DNA from: Campylorhamphus procurvoides
Lineage: Eukaryota; Chordata; Aves; Passeriformes; Dendrocolaptidae
Direction: 5' to 3'
DNA length: 64,000 nucleotides
Assembly: GCA_013396655.1 (NCBI GenBank)
Contig: WBMV01001912.1
Location: forward strand, 693,270 to 757,269
The translations under genes were made by a program, and so were the position numbers. Under the pieces are notes generated by a model. That model worked only from the letters and a program-made list of their open reading frames with translations, searched no databases and was not told the origin of the DNA. This document shows, piece by piece, positions 1-13,967 of this stretch. Position 1 is the first letter of the stretch, and every line of letters starts with the position of its first letter.

Positions 1-1356
1 CTCAATGCACTAATGAAATAAGGCAATTCCTATATCTCATGAAATTGCCAAAGTCATTGGGCATCAGTGGATGTCTTCTTTCTCTCTAAACAGCTGTGAA
101 ATTCTGTGTAATGGTTAGTGAGGTCAGTGAACTACTAAAGCAAATACTCCTTCCAGGCATTCAACTGCAGTCACCAACTGTATAGATCTATGCCACTGAT
201 CTATGCCATCTAAACCTGGGGAATTACTATGCAGATCTCCACAGAAGCATAGCTATATTACTCTATTACTTTTGATACCTGAGATAGGATGTTGTAAATT
301 TCCTCAGGTAATTCTTCATAGCACTAAATCATAAAGTGTAGTAGGAAAAAACAAAAAAAGAGACTGTAATGATATTCTTGGAAATCCCTGTTGACCCTGC
401 AGTATCTTTATTGCTTTTACTTTTGTATTCAGCATTGACGGGGATGAAACATCTTCAGGTAGGAAAAACCTTCTTGTTTCTCCTTCTTTTTCTTCAAGGT
501 TAAAGATACTTACTCACACACCCTAAGATTTTAGTGGCAGAACTGTGTGTTATTGGGATTTTATAATTTTATGTCAAAAACTTCAAAACCTGAAAATGAA
601 GTAATCTATATAAGTAAGAAGCTCTATCATTATTAATGGGACTTGCTAGGCCCACTTGTCTTTAGAAATAAAGCATGATTAGATCTCCTAGTGTTTGTTA
701 AGATGTAATGCTGTATTAAACATATTTTGGGGCATTTCTGCTCTTTCCTGACTGGGTATTGATGTCTGAAACTGTCACGTGAACTCAGACATCTGAGCAT
801 AAGCACCTATAGTCTCTCTTCTCTGCCAGGTTTCCTGTTTCTATGCACGTGCTAAGAACATAATCTGTGTTTAGGTCTCTATGCTTTTTGGCAATTTTTC
901 CATGTGAAAACCAACTAAAAATGTTTGTGGGTCAGACTTTGATTCAGAGCTATTTAAAAATGTCTTGCCACAAATATTTATGCCTTGTTTTCCCAAACTC
1001 CTTTTTTTTTATTTTTCTGTTGATATTCATATTACTCGTGCCCATGCTAAAGTAGGTATCCCTTTAACCTGAATCCCTAAATAGATATTCAATTTGAACT
1101 CAGCCAACCATAGTTAGTGTAATTTCGTTTATCTTCTTAGTAGTAAACTTATCTTTCCACTGTGTTTATCAGTAATGGTCTTTATTTAAGCCAAGATTCC
1201 ATATACCTGACAGATCAATAACTCAGACCAAATTAACCATTCACCTTGAAATTTGATTTCCTAGGACTAGAGTATCTTTTATAATCAAAGTCACAAAGAC
1301 ATTTCTTAAACACTTTGTATAATGTATCTCCCTTATATGATATCTCACTTACATGA
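1..1356. other. AT-rich non-coding DNA, nothing recognised
   Basis: I see only AT-rich sequence with short chance open frames. There is no repeat tail, splice-flanked open frame or RNA gene that I can support. Confidence 0.6.
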
Positions 1357-1626
1357 GTCTCCTAGCAACAGGACAAGGGACAACAGGCACATATTGAAGA
1401 ACAGAAAGATCCATCTGGACATGAGGAATAACTTCTTTATTTGAGAGTGACAGAGTACCGGAACAGGCTGCCCAGAGAGATTGTGGAATGTCCTTCTCTG
1501 AAGACATTCAAAACCTGCCTGGATGCAATCCTGTGCAACTTGCTCTAGGTGAGACTGCTTTAGCAGATGGAGTTGGACTAGATACTCTCCAGAGGTCCCT
1601 TCAAACCTCAACCATTCTGTGATTCT
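1357..1626 (+). mobile_element. CR1 LINE, 3'-terminal fragment
   Basis: The block runs from the end of CR1 ORF2 into the 3' untranslated region. Recognisable landmarks in order are a run meaning 'aggacatgaggaataacttc' (around 1417), 'ggaacaggctgcccagagag' (around 1461), 'agttggactagatactctcc' (around 1571) and the terminal 'ccattctgtgattct' tail at 1612-1626. CR1 elements are typically truncated at the 5' end and lack a poly-A tail, and this copy fits both. The reading frame is broken, so it is a dead copy. The strand follows from the tail lying at the right-hand end. Confidence 0.93.
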
Positions 1627-4600
1627 CATTTGTCCCAAACTCACAATGACTGTTTGAGCACTCTTTGCATTAGGAAAACTGAAAACAAAACTGTATAAAC
1701 CAGGTATATATGGTGTCTGTAAGTCAATTATTTTAAGATCACCTATTATATTGGAGTGGAAAAAGTCCTGACTCTCTCTGCACCATCATACTCTTCTCTC
1801 GCTCTTTTCTGGGGCAGAGAGGGAGTAGCTTGCTGAGAATTAATCTGGTAAAATTCGTTTATTACTTTACGAGGCATGTGTAAACCACATAGGAAAAAGC
1901 GGTAGTTCAGTTTCTGACAGTCTTTAGGATGGATCGAGTGGATTCAGGAAACATGCTGTTATCATAAGGAAATTTATTTGTCAATATAATGACATTAGTT
2001 CCTGCTGTGATCTTCATGAAGAAGTGACCTTGACAGGCTATAGATAGATGCATTCATATAAAATCCCTTATAGATTAAACTCGTGGAACTCTTGGGGAGA
2101 AGAAAACAAACAAAAAAAGAAAAAAAGGAAAAAGGTACACTTTTCATGCTACAGTGGCTTGAAATTGTATACAGAAATAGGTTCAGCTTGCATAGGTCAT
2201 CCACTTTGTTATACATTAGATCCTGTGTTACCTATTTGCTTTATATCTCTATGCAGATAGAGATTTCTTTTATATACATGCCCACACCAGCCATGTGGCT
2301 TCTTTCAGCTGCAAACCTTTTCAGCTAAGGAACTATCCTTTAGTGTATATATTCATATTATATAGCAGAATAAGATTTCATTGTGTTTGAGTAAGAAAAA
2401 ATTGAAGGTTCAAAAAGAACACTATGCCAATCTCACACTCATTAAAAAACATATGTGGTAAAACAATAATTTCTGAACTGTGGGTGTGTGGGGATTTCTT
2501 TCAATTCATTAATGCAAGAGTACAGGCAGGAAATCTTTTTGTGGTAGATATAACGTGAACTTTGAATAGTCAGTGTTGGTTTTGTTCAGCTGCAGTTTAA
2601 GAGCATAAAGGAGCTATATTGGCTGAGGTTCAGAAAATGGCATTAATATAAGAAAATAAAGGCTGTTGTGGGTCAGACCAAAGTTTCCTCTAGTCTACAA
2701 AATTGATGCCCATCAGAGCTTATGGAGTAAATGTCTAATAATAAGGACAGGGCATATAATGGTTTTCATTTGCACTATTCTCAATTTTAACTGCTTTTGG
2801 TTGACAGTATTTTTTTGCTAAATGTGGTTTCAGAGCACATTTTTTTTGCTTCCATGCAATCTTACAGTTTACCCTGGAGGCTCTGTAAACTCAGCAGTCG
2901 CAACATCTTGTGCCATTCTTGCATTGTCTGAGCAACTGCATCCTTTGTTATGAAACTGGCTTATACTAGTTTCATTTTATGCCCCCAGTTTTTGTATTAG
3001 AAAAGACAGTGTGCAATTTCTCCATGACTATTGTGTCTATGTCAGTTTGATTTTATAGTCCTCTTTTATCTTTATCTCTCCTTTCGAGAGACAAGAGTCT
3101 TGAAAATGCCAAACCAGTCTGGCTTTTTTTTTTTTTTCATGCAGGAAAACTCCAATGCCACTGAATGCTCTTACCAGCATGCTCTGAACCTTTTCCTGTC
3201 TTATTGGATCTTACCTTGGATGACTTAAACAGCAATGTAATATTTTTGTTTCATTCTCTATTCCTTTCCTAATAATTTCTAATGTTTTATTTGGGGTTTT
3301 GGCTGTTACTGAGTACTGAACTGCTGATTTTACAGAGCTATGATAATCCCACAGTACCCACCTAATTAGGTCAGGACTGATCATTTCATTTGTACATCAC
3401 TTACATAGGCACATTTCCCTTGTGCTTCACTCTACATTTACCTATTCATATGTATTTCTGCTGCTGCTCTCTCTGTTCCAGATGACTTAACTCCTCATGT
3501 TAGAATGGAGTGGAGAAATCATGAATCTGGATAGCTTTCTTATTCTTTTGCTCTTCTGACAGGCAGTTAGCTTTCATAGGATTTAAAAATGCAAATTTAA
3601 ATGTTTAAGTGTTGTCTGTAAACAGAAAATAATCATGTTTCTATAAGGAACTGATGCTGAAACTTGAGATTGGTTAGTTCCACATACACAAGCTTCAGAC
3701 ATTTGGCATAATGTTTCTTTTATCAATCCTTTCCCATCCTTCACAAATCCACAGAGCAATACCATATACTATACCCAGCCACAACCTGGTTCCTGTTGTC
3801 ATATATGCTCCAGCTAACCAATATGCACTTGGCTCACTGTTGCATTTGATGAATTGTCTTTCAGTTATAGACTATTTTCCACCTTATTATGGTGTTTATA
3901 TGTAGTATTAATATCTTCAGTAAGATTTAGTCAATTATTTGGTTCGTGATACTTCACCGTTTTTGCCTATTTTTCAGTCTCTTCTCTTCTCTTGGAATGG
4001 TTTACCATCAATATTGTACAAAGAATTCTGGTCAGTTTCGCTGAGAGTTTCGTCACTGTCATTCCAGTAAATTTTTACAAATCTGTATTATTAGAAGAAA
4101 TTATTTAAATGTTCTTAACTGCTCACAGTCAGTGCTTTTTGAAGTAATATTTACAGCTTTCCCTGAAGGCATAGGAAGGGTAAAAGTAGTGTTAACTGTA
4201 CTATTACATTTCTCAACACAGTGTGTTGTACAATGTCTTCAGGGAGGAGGAAAGAATGATATATACAGGTCAGGTCTTATAGTTATTAACTGATCTTTAG
4301 CTTGAGTATTAGAAAAAATGCATCTGTTTGAGGAAGTAGTTTCTTAGGCGTCTGATTCAAGAGTCTCTGACTGAAAAACACATCTAGTTAGCAACTGTAC
4401 TCATCCCATAGAAGTTGCTCATAAGCTATTTATTATAGCTATTAAACTTTTTAAAAGTTATCCCACAACTCTAATTATTATATACAATTATTCATTTTCT
4501 CCCATTGCAGTTCAGAAATGCTTTAAATGATATTTCTTTAGAGCTCTGAATCTTCGTTTTCATGAAAGTTCATTTCTTTGCACAGCTGTGGAGTTGATCA

Positions 4601-4715
4601 GAACCCCCTTTCATCCAGCAGTGTACACACAAACTTTTAAAATAGGAAAATAATTTTATTTGCACATTATTCTGTCTGTAAAGTCTTCATCAAACATATT
4701 TCTTCCTTTAATATA
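1627..4715. other. AT-rich non-coding DNA
   Basis: This is about 3 kb of AT-rich sequence without a recognisable gene. It contains an A-rich patch near 2100-2135, a poly-T run near 3124-3138 and one possible ancient repeat described separately. Confidence 0.55.
2655..2760 (+). repeat. possible ancient sauropsid interspersed repeat
   Basis: The words 'gggtcagaccaaagtttcct' and 'ctagtct' followed by 'gcccatcagagc' resemble an old repeat common in reptiles and birds whose consensus reads roughly 'ggtcagaccaaaggtccatc'. Only about 100 bp match and the rest is decayed. The resemblance could be chance, so this is tentative. Confidence 0.3.
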
Positions 4716-5290
4716 ATTACAGAATAATTCAGACTGGAAAGGATTCAAAAGCTCTAGTCCAATCTCCTCTGCAAAGCAGGGCCTCCTACAAGGTCAGATC
4801 CTGATGCTCAGGGCTTTATCCAGCTGAGTCTTGAAAACCTCCAAGGACAGACTACACAGTCTCCCTGGGTAATCTACTCCACTTTCCTCAGGTAATTTTT
4901 TTTTCTCTAATGTCCACACCTTACCAGCCATGACTCTTGTCCTTCTGTCAGGCACTGATATGAAGGGGTAATTTCCACCTTCTCAGTAACCTGCACACAG
5001 GTATGGGCAGTCTACTGTTAAGTCAAACTGAAACCTTCTCTTCTTCCTGCTGAACAAGCCACACTCCCTCAGCGACAAGTGCTCCAGCTCCTGATCCCCC
5101 TAGGGTGTTTCTGCTGAAGTTGCTTCAGCTAACTGACACCCTTTCTGTGCTGGGGGGTCCAAAATGAAAGCAGTTATTAGATATGCTCTCACGAGGGCTG
5201 AATAGAGGGGAATAATTTCTCCCTTTGATATTCTGTCTGCACCTCTGCGAATACCAGCCAGGACACACTGCTGATTGTTGCTCAGCATTT
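4716..5290 (-). mobile_element. CR1 LINE, 3' UTR and end of ORF2, antisense
   Basis: Read on the minus strand this begins at the CR1 3' tail (4716) and proceeds into the ORF2 C-terminal region. Landmarks on the plus strand are 'actggaaaggattcaaaagc', 'ctagtccaatctcctctgca', 'cttgaaaacctccaaggaca' and 'actccctcagcgacaag'. The region is strongly diverged with many small indels, so this is an old copy. The next block in the same CR1 order starts at about 5400, so both probably come from one insertion with an internal deletion. Confidence 0.85.
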
Positions 5291-5399
5291 GCTTTCATTC
5301 AGTCACTGCTGACTTTTCCTGATCTTCACTGCTTTTCCAATATGATAACGGTGTCTCTGTGACATTGTCCAGCTCTCTTGGTACACTTGGAAGCAGTAT

Positions 5400-6440
5400 G
5401 TGAGGTCACAAGACCTTCTCTGCATTGAATTCCTGCACATGGTCCTTACCTAGTGCTAGTAGTTCCTGTCTTCCTTGTATGCTTTCACTATGCACAGCGG
5501 TCTAGGAGACCTTTCTGGTTGCAAACCAGACAACTAGTAGTTCAATCTTATTTGTGTCTGCTTTCACTGCAGCCAGCTGCTTTACAGAATAATAGAGCTA
5601 TTCTTTCCTTTGCCAGGCTTTTGCACTTGAAGCTCTAGTTGTGTTTGATATCACTTGCAAGTATCAATTCTAGGTGGATGTTGGCTTTTCTCACACTGTC
5701 ACTGATTGCCTGAGCAATATTACTATAGTTCTCCCTTGTAGCTTGTTCCTGATTGCCCCTCCTGTGTACTGTTTTTACTTTGAAGCACAGTTATGAATTT
5801 CCTGTTAAATTGATCTGCTAATCTGTTTCTTTCTCATGTTATTGTGAGGGACAATTCCTGCACTAAGAGATTACTCTTAAAGAGCTACCATGTTTTACAA
5901 GCTCCCTTGCCCTTCAGAGCTGCCTGTCATTGAGTCACTCATATGAATTTCTTGATTAAACAAAATTCTTCACTTCTAAACCCCTGGACCTGTAGTCTGC
6001 TGCCTTCACTTCCCTCTCCTGTGGCTCTTGAGATTTTCCATTTCATGGTTGCTACAGCCAAAGCTGCCATCAGTTGTTATCTTTCCAATCAGTTTATCGC
6101 TGTTATTGAATAGCAGATCCACTGTGAAATTGCCTTATCCATTGCTTATATCAAGGAATTATCCCTGACATTCCTCAAAAATCTGCTCACCTCCTTGGTT
6201 CTGGCTGAGTTGCCATTCCAGTAGACTGCAGGAAGATAAATATCCATTCTAAGAGTCAGGGTCTATGATTTAGAGATCTTCTCAAGTTGTTTAAAGATGA
6301 CATTTTATGCTTTCTCATCTTGAGGGGTAACCTGTATCTATCTCCTACCACAACAGCACCCTTACTGGACCTCCTTTGATCCTGACCTAATTCTCCTTTG
6401 AACCTGATCCTTATGGAGAAGGGTTGGGAGAGTCTTTCAA
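5400..6440 (-). mobile_element. CR1 LINE, internal ORF2 (RT-upstream) region, antisense
   Basis: This matches the antisense of the more upstream part of CR1 ORF2. Recognisable stretches are the 'cttgcccttcagagctgcct' segment (around 5907), 'ttccatttcatggttgctac' (around 6036), a region meaning 'agcagatccactgtgaaatt' (around 6111), 'cattcctcaaaaatctgct' (around 6168) and 'gagatcttctcaagttg' (around 6272). These occur in the same order as in full-length avian CR1. No long open frame survives. Similarity is weakest before about 5880. Confidence 0.7.
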
Positions 6441-8816
6441 AAAACATTATCAGTAGATTGAATAATTGTAATTTTTATAATTTTGGAATAATCTTTAAAG
6501 ACTAACCGTGTGCACTAACAGTTTGTAAATTTTGTTCATATTTTACAGTATATGTTACTAGTAGCCTTAAAACTTTTAATAGCATGCTTTTACCTATTTA
6601 CTAAATAAAAATCACATATATACCCATATACCCTGTGTCTAACTTGGTTTGGGAGGAAACTCTGAAGTCTAAAAATCTAGTCTAAGCATCTGCCTTACAG
6701 CTGTTCAAATACTTTATTGATTGTGGGTACACTTGTCTCTCTGTCATATAAATCTTTCCTTTATGATAGCCTTATTCTTTGCATTTCTCTTCCATGGTTC
6801 CGCTTAAAAATTCATAGAAACAAACACCAAACAACATTTGGAATTATTTTTTACAGTAAGAGGACAACTTCTGTCTTGTTCCTATGTCTACTTTAAAAGA
6901 TGCTAAGGAAGTATTGGTTTTGATAGTCAGATAACAGGGACTCATTAACACATAGTAAGATGACTGATTTTTTTAATTAGTAACACCAAAGTGTTGTTGA
7001 TAATCAGAAGTTATTTGAAATGTTGATGCAACACTGTGTAGAGTTTTCACATTGCTGCATATATAAAATTTTACTTCTTTTGTTTCTCAGCATTGTCAAG
7101 TCATCTAATTCAAGCAATACAGCACTCATCATGCCTTGCTATATCTATTTGAATTTGTCATCACTTTGTTATAGTCCACATTTTAGTTCATCTTTTCTTG
7201 ACAGTCTTTCTAAAATTGAAGTGGTCTCTTATCTGTAGATTGGGTTTTCACATGACATCTTGGTCTTCTCTTCCATACATGAGGTGAGAGAAAAGTAACA
7301 GTAGTGGTAGTTTTCCTCTATATAGCAGGGAAAGCTAATTTATTTAAAGATCTTGGTTTTGTTTATAGCAGTGAATTAGCATTTTATTGCATGCAGTGCA
7401 ATTTAAATTCACTTTTCTGTAATTCTCCTTTTTCTAGTCGCGGATAATTGCTATGTGAATAAAAGAACACATGGTAGAAAATTGTTAAATGAGTAATCTC
7501 ATTTTAAATGTATTTATTCTATTAGCTACCACTTATCTGAGAGGACTACACTATGTCGTGGTGTATACCCTGTGGTGCTAGAAACCCACTGGCATAGAGT
7601 TCTTGCAAAATCCACTTATTTAGTTTCACCATGAATTTTAGCAGATCATGGTGTCTCATGAGTATGTAAGCTTTCTGTTTTGTGGGAAGAACTTGATTGC
7701 CCAGCCACCTTGTGGTTTAGTCATTATATAACCGAGGAGATGAGATTTGTTAACTTTCTTCTTGAAATAGAAAGTCTGAAACTGTAAGTTTCAGAACAGT
7801 AGACAACAGAAGTCTGAAATTGAGATATTATTAACAGAAGTCTTACCAGACTTAATACCAAACACCAGAGGGATGGATGTGATTAACTATTTCCTTGTTC
7901 CTTGTGGAACTTTAGTTGCATGGTTGTGTGCAGCACTCAACAAGATTTTACAAGAACAGATGGCTCTATATGAAAATTACCTTCTTACACTTTGGAGGCA
8001 ATAATAGATAGTCAAGGTAAGATTACAGGGAGTTACCAAAGTTGTTGTTTGTTTGTTTGGGGTTTTTTATGTCTTTTTTACTTCTTTCTTTAGCTGTACT
8101 GATAGAAAGTATTATATGTCAGTGTTTTGTGTTGCCCCCTTCACTTCTGTTTTCCTACAGTTTTACAGTCCTTTCAGGATTTTGGAAAACAGCATTGCAG
8201 GTACCCCTACCTGAGTGGTTGAGGACGAGGGTTGGATTTCAAACATTTTCCCCTGTACATCGTTTTACCAGAAGTTGCAGTTATATCCACATTGTCATCT
8301 CAGTAACACTATTTATGTTCCTATAAATGAGGTCATCTTGAGAGATATATTAAAATGGATCAAGTTCACAACTTATTGAGGAAAGGAGAACTGCCATCTA
8401 ACCAGGACCTGGTATGCTTAAGATACCACTACAACAACAACAAAATAAAATTTGGCCTGGGAGAGCCAAGAATTCTTCAGGGTTAAAATCCTGCTGAGCA
8501 CTGCTAGATTCTACTGGAAAAGGAGGACCCACATTTGTAAAGAAAAACCTGTAAGTTGTATTGTCAAGTTTCATTTTCAGTTACAAACATCATTAAGGAC
8601 TCTTAATAATGACACAATTTAATATCTCTGTGAGATATTAAGCCTGTGGTTCTGTCTCTGCTGAGTCTTCTGCTGTTTCTTGTAAAGTTCATAAAAACTT
8701 TTTATCAAGAAAAATAGAAATATTCTTTTAATGAGCCCACAAGGTCATGGTTTTATTACAGAGTTCCCTTTCATAAGTAGAGCTTCTTTTTCTGAAAGAG
8801 CAACTTTTTGTATATG
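6441..8816. other. AT-rich non-coding DNA
   Basis: Unique-looking AT-rich sequence. No repeat family, RNA gene or coding exon is recognised. The open frame near 8042-8326 is driven by T-rich sequence and is not convincing. Confidence 0.55.
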
Positions 8817-8940
8817 GTTGGGGTTTTTTTGGTTGGTTGGTTAGTTGGTTAGTTTTGTTTTTGTTGTTTGGGGTTTTTTTTGTAAATTTGTTTTGTTTTT
8901 CTTTTGTTTTTTTGGGGGGGGTTTTTGTTTGTTTGTTTTT
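8817..8940. repeat. T/G-rich low-complexity tract
   Basis: About 120 bp made almost only of T and G. It includes tandem GGTT units at about 8830-8852, a run of eight G at 8914-8921 and many T-runs. The GGTT section could fold as a two-tetrad G-quadruplex; this is inference. Confidence 0.9.
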
Positions 8941-11475
8941 GAGACCTTAGCTGTGCCTTCACATTTGTGGCTGCTTTTCAAATTAGCTATACTAATAATG
9001 TGATAGCATTGCTAACAACTAGGAAATTTAAAATTAATCCAATATACTCAAATATATATAATAAGCAGAACAAAAGCTATTTCAGCTTCTTCCTAATATC
9101 CACTAGTAAATTATACATTTGCTTTAGCAAAGCAGGGTTGGGACTAAAAGAATTGCTGCTTTTTCTGTTAATTTTGCTTGAACTAATGACCACACAGGAA
9201 TTAGACTTACAAGAAGTCTACAAGATGTGAATTCTACTTCATTTTAGAAAAATCTAAACATTTATTTGTTTTAATACAAATTTATAATCTCTTTGGTCAG
9301 TAGCAATTTTTCAGTTATGTGTTTATGGGAAGGCATTTAATAGAATGTCTTGCAGTCATCAGTAATATTGTGTTCAGAAACAAGAGTGTTTGATTGTTAA
9401 TTAAAGTTGTCTGATCCTTTCTAGGTCACTTACACCAAAGTAATACCACAGAACTGCCCTTGACCCTCACCATTTGCACGTGTGCTCACTGCCTCACATT
9501 TCTATTTAGATGATGGAAAGGGGAAATTTCATCTGTGAGGCTCAAGTTTAAAAAAAAATAAAAATAATAAAAAAGAATCTTTAGTTTGTTAGTGGCTTGG
9601 GGATTTTTTAATTTGTTTTGGTTTCTTTGGTTGGGTTGTTGTTGCTGTTTTTCCCCCCCATATCCTCTCTTCCTGCTGTTGTAGAAAGAGAAGTATTGCT
9701 GGCTATAGTGCTTTACATATGGATTCTGAATATGTTTTTTCTGGAATGGGAGAGGCTCAGAAAGAGATTTCAGGCTACATTTATCAATATTCTAAATATT
9801 TTTACCTTTGCATCTTGAAGATATAAATGCAATAAAAGCTACAAGAATTAAGCTTTCTTTATTTCAGAGGAGAGTTTCCTGTATGTTGTTTTTTGGTGGG
9901 ATTTTGTACCCTTCTGTATTTCAGATATGGTGTTGTAAAAAGCTACATGTTTGGAAATGGCCTACAGACTGGTTGCTAATGCTCAGCTGTATTTGAGCAA
10001 CTCTAGAGATAACTTCTCTTCCTTAGAGTATAACATACTCTAGAGTATAACACTCCTTTTCCTTTAGCAGAATATGCCTAAGCTATACATGATCATTGAA
10101 ATAAACTGAAATCAGCTGTTCTGAATACTAAGATAATTGGTTCAGTCACTCTTTTTACTTTTAATATTTTATCTCATATTTAGTAAACTAGGAGGTATCA
10201 GAAGGACACTCATTTCAGGCATGTAAGTCTATACTGTATTTTCGCACCATGAATGACAATAACACAGTCTTATCAGACTTTGGTTTTCAATTTAAATACT
10301 TTCATTCAATTGAAACTAATGATAAAGCCTTATAATTTTAAACTGTTTTATTAATTGATATACCTTTAGCACGTTATATTTTTGTGTACAGTATTACAGT
10401 TTCTATATGCACCTTTAGAAGCCAGTGGAAAAGTCTTGGAATCTTGTGTAAGCTCTTGTTCTTTGATATTACTGCTCTTCAGGTTTTGGTGATTGGATTT
10501 TTCGTTTTGAGTCAGGGTTCATTTTCTTGTTTGTTTGGGGGGGTTTGTTGGTTTTTGTTTGGTTGGTTTGGGTTTTTTTTGCATTTTCCTGAAATTTCTG
10601 TCTTCAGTAGGTCTTAGTCAATATTTCAAATGTACAATTGCCACAGATACTCTGTCTAGCTCATAACCCATTATAAGTTATTATAAATGTCTTGAATGTG
10701 ATCATGAAAGCATAAAATAGAAACATTCTGTTTTATTGCTTATCGGCTTTACTACATGAAGAGCAGATATTTCTCTTTCATCCTTCTTTTGGTTTCAGTG
10801 CATTAGTGCAATATTAAAATAAGCCAACTTAAACCCCCTACAAAAAACTTTCTGGAGTCCTAATTGCAGTTGTTCGTGGAATCAGTGAGGTTACAGCTTC
10901 TGAATATCCTACTTCTAATATTGCCTGAAAAGGTAATGTGATGATATTGTAAGGTATTCTTTTGTCTTTTTACGTTTAATAAATCTGGATAGCTTATACC
11001 TTTTAGGCATAGCATTAACCTTGTGGTGCAATGAAATTCTTGAATAAAAATACTCTTTTAGAAGAAAAATTAAAGGGAGTGCTTATAATCATAACCCAGC
11101 TGTGATATATCATTGAGTTTCTATAGCAAAGGCTTTCATGATTGGACTCCCAGCGCTGTATTAGACTGAGTTACGCATAAGGCTTAGTCTTACTCCATTC
11201 TGAGTGTACTTGGTTATTTTGTTAAGAAAGGCCAATATCATTTATAGGGGAGGATAAAGAATAGTCACAGCTTGCTGAAACAAGCTTTTGTTTCCTGAAT
11301 AATCTTTAGATTATCCTGGATTCATTTGGAGGCTGGGAAGATAATCTGTGAGGGTGGACTGAATACCTGACCTTCAGGAGGTATTCTCTTTCACTTGGAC
11401 ACCATCAAGGAACAGTGATCTAGGAGAGAAAAGCATAAATTCATATAAACCAACCTTTACTGAACTGACATATGG
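8941..11475. other. AT-rich non-coding DNA
   Basis: No gene is recognised. It contains a T/G-rich tract at 10521-10580 and a small direct repeat of 'tagagtataaca' near 10024-10051. Confidence 0.55.
10521..10580. repeat. T/G-rich low-complexity tract
   Basis: Sixty bases of T and G runs, including a run of seven G and repeated GTTTG units. It is similar in character to the tracts at 8817, 26261 and 43452. Confidence 0.85.
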
Positions 11476-11760
11476 GAGTCCTTGAATGGTTTGGATTGAA
11501 AGGGACTTTAAATATCATCTAGCTCCAACCTCCCCCTCTTGCCCTGCCCCGTAGGCTGGGATACCTTCCACCAGGCTCCATCCCACCTGTCCTTGAATAC
11601 TTCCAGGAATGGGGCATCCACAACTGCTCTGGGCAACCTGTTCCAGTGCTTCACCACTCCAATAACAAAGAATTTCTCCCTAACGTCTAGTAAATCCTAC
11701 CCTCTTTCAATTTAAAGCCACTTCCGCTTGACCTATCATTACATGTCCTTGTCAGTGTGG
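11476..11760 (-). mobile_element. CR1 LINE, 3'-terminal fragment, antisense
   Basis: Clear CR1 3' end on the minus strand. Plus-strand landmarks are 'gattgaaagggactttaaat', 'ccttgaatacttccagga', 'atggggcatccacaactgct', 'ctgggcaacctgttccagtg' and 'tttaaagccacttccgcttg'. It is much less diverged than the copy at 4716, so it is a younger insertion. The copy is 5'-truncated near 'acatgtccttgtcag'. Confidence 0.95.
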
Positions 11761-13967
11761 GAATCTGGGAGGCTGCTTTGAGACAGCCTGAGCAGCTTCC
11801 CTAGGTGTACGTGAGGCAAGGTTTGATAAATAATACAGTATTACATGCACCTGTATTTTTGAAATAGCAGATAAACCAGTCTTAGTCACCTGGGTAAGTG
11901 ATCTCATTCATCTTTGGCATTTTGTCAAAGCATATGTTAACTACAGGCATAAAGTTAGTTGTGAACATTTTCAAGTTCAGGGTTTTGTAGATTCTCTTTC
12001 TTCTGTGTTTGCAATTAACTTGCTTTAATAGACTACATCAAATAGGCTGTGTGTGTGGAGTTGAATACTTACTCTTTGTTAAGTGTTTTACATATATATA
12101 AGTATTGTAAACAGGTTCAAGATATTCAGGAAGTAGGAAATATAGAAAAGCAAAAGTAATTTAGAAAAAAGATTTAATATTTCAAAAATGCTTGGTCATC
12201 GCCTCTGGCGGAAATTTAGTGTGTTTGAACAACGCTGAAACACGGACTTACACTTGTTGCATTAGGCTCTGTTAAAGAATCTGACTACTGAAGTCATGTA
12301 GTAAACATGCACAAAACAACACAGATGATCTCTGGAAATCCTGTTTATAGTTCTACTCATGTATGCTGCTCAGTACACACTTCTCTTATGTTCCTCAAGT
12401 TTGCAGCAATTTAGCAACACTTACTTATTGCTAGTGATGTAAGTCAGTTTGGAATTGGGAAATCTAGTTATGGGGATGATAACCTACTCCTTTGGATTGC
12501 AGATGTATTCATTATTGTCAACTTCTGAAGTCAGTCTAACTCTGAGAAGTGATTTTCCTTTTTGTGGAAAAGTAAGACGAATTTAATGTTTCTGACTATT
12601 TTATTTTATTTCTTTTTACCCTGCTTATAAATTACATCCTATGGGGGAAGTAAGTGAATAGACATATAGCCATCAAATGGAAAATGTTGCATATCCTGTG
12701 ATGGAGTTGCCAAACCTGAATATGTAACCTTTCTGCTAACCTAGCTTTCAATGTTAATTATCTGACATATAGGTGAATCACACTGTCTTAAAATAGAATT
12801 AATGAGCATTTCCATTGAGGGTGCAATCTACTAGATTATTAAAGAGCATCTGTGTTCTTTCAATTATGGTAATTTCACTGTTTTAAATAGTGTTTTACAT
12901 TTCCTGATGGGAATGTAACTATACTCAGCATATGCTTATTAAGCCGCTTAGCAAATATAGTTGTATTAATGAAATTCAAGGTGTGTCATTTCATTCTGTA
13001 TTCTCAAATCCTGCAAAATTTAAGCTTCAAATACAGGAATCCCAGACACAATGCAGACTATTGAGGACAAGTCACATCCAAGTACTTGGATATCTGCATG
13101 AGTGGTTTTCATCCTGTATTTCACAGCGTATTCCCAAGGGGTTCACAAATAGCAGCCAAGGTGCTCAGTTACAGATTTAGATGGGTTTGCCTATGTATGA
13201 GGAATTTTCAAAGGGCTCAAGCTATTAATTAAATATTGCTGCAAAACTATGTATCTTTTTGGTTGCAGTTGTACTTACTAGGGGAGAAGTAGTTAGGCTA
13301 GTATTCTGAGGGCCAAGTGGTAAGAGATTCCATTGACTTAGAAGAATTTGGAAAGGTAAATACCTTGAAAGAAGGAGATCTGTCCCAGGAGCCCTGGTCC
13401 TATGATCAAGTCACTTCTTTAGATGTACTTATGGGATAAAAACTTATCCCTATCTTGTAAATGCCATCTGGAGTTCAGTAGTGTTAGAGACTGAAAAGAA
13501 TGATGCAGTCTCTGGAGTAAAGGAAATGATCCAGCTTTTTATATGGTACTTAGAAGCTGTGAGGAAATGCTGCTTCATAAAAGCTTAAAATGAAGAAAGG
13601 TCACTGGGCGTGAACCAGTCAGAGCCTAAGGGGAAAAAGAACATTAAAAAAAAAAATGCTGGGAACCTTGATATCTAAAAGATAGAACAACTTTATAATC
13701 TTGGGGGATCAAGACAGTATTTTTGTGTGTCTCCTTTTGATGCAAGGACCTGAATCATGTCAAAGTATATCATCAATGGGCTGATGAGCCATCTCAAGAG
13801 TGCACAGAAGATATTTTTACTAATGTCTTTGTTTTCAGTACAATTATTATTAGCGTGGTAATGGCTCCATTGTAGGAGAACACTTGTCTTAAAGGCTGCT
13901 AGAACAACCAGGATGAACAGTTTATCAATATCACAAACGGACAGCTACCTCAGAACTCACAAATTCA
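11761..13967. other. AT-rich non-coding DNA
   Basis: No gene or repeat family is supported. The open frame at 12932-13180 has no recognisable domain and no convincing splice context. Confidence 0.55.

Noticed and set aside
13390..13460. Possible MIR-type SINE core ('atcaagtcacttctttagat')
   Set aside because: Only a short resemblance to the MIR core with no extended match, too weak to annotate.
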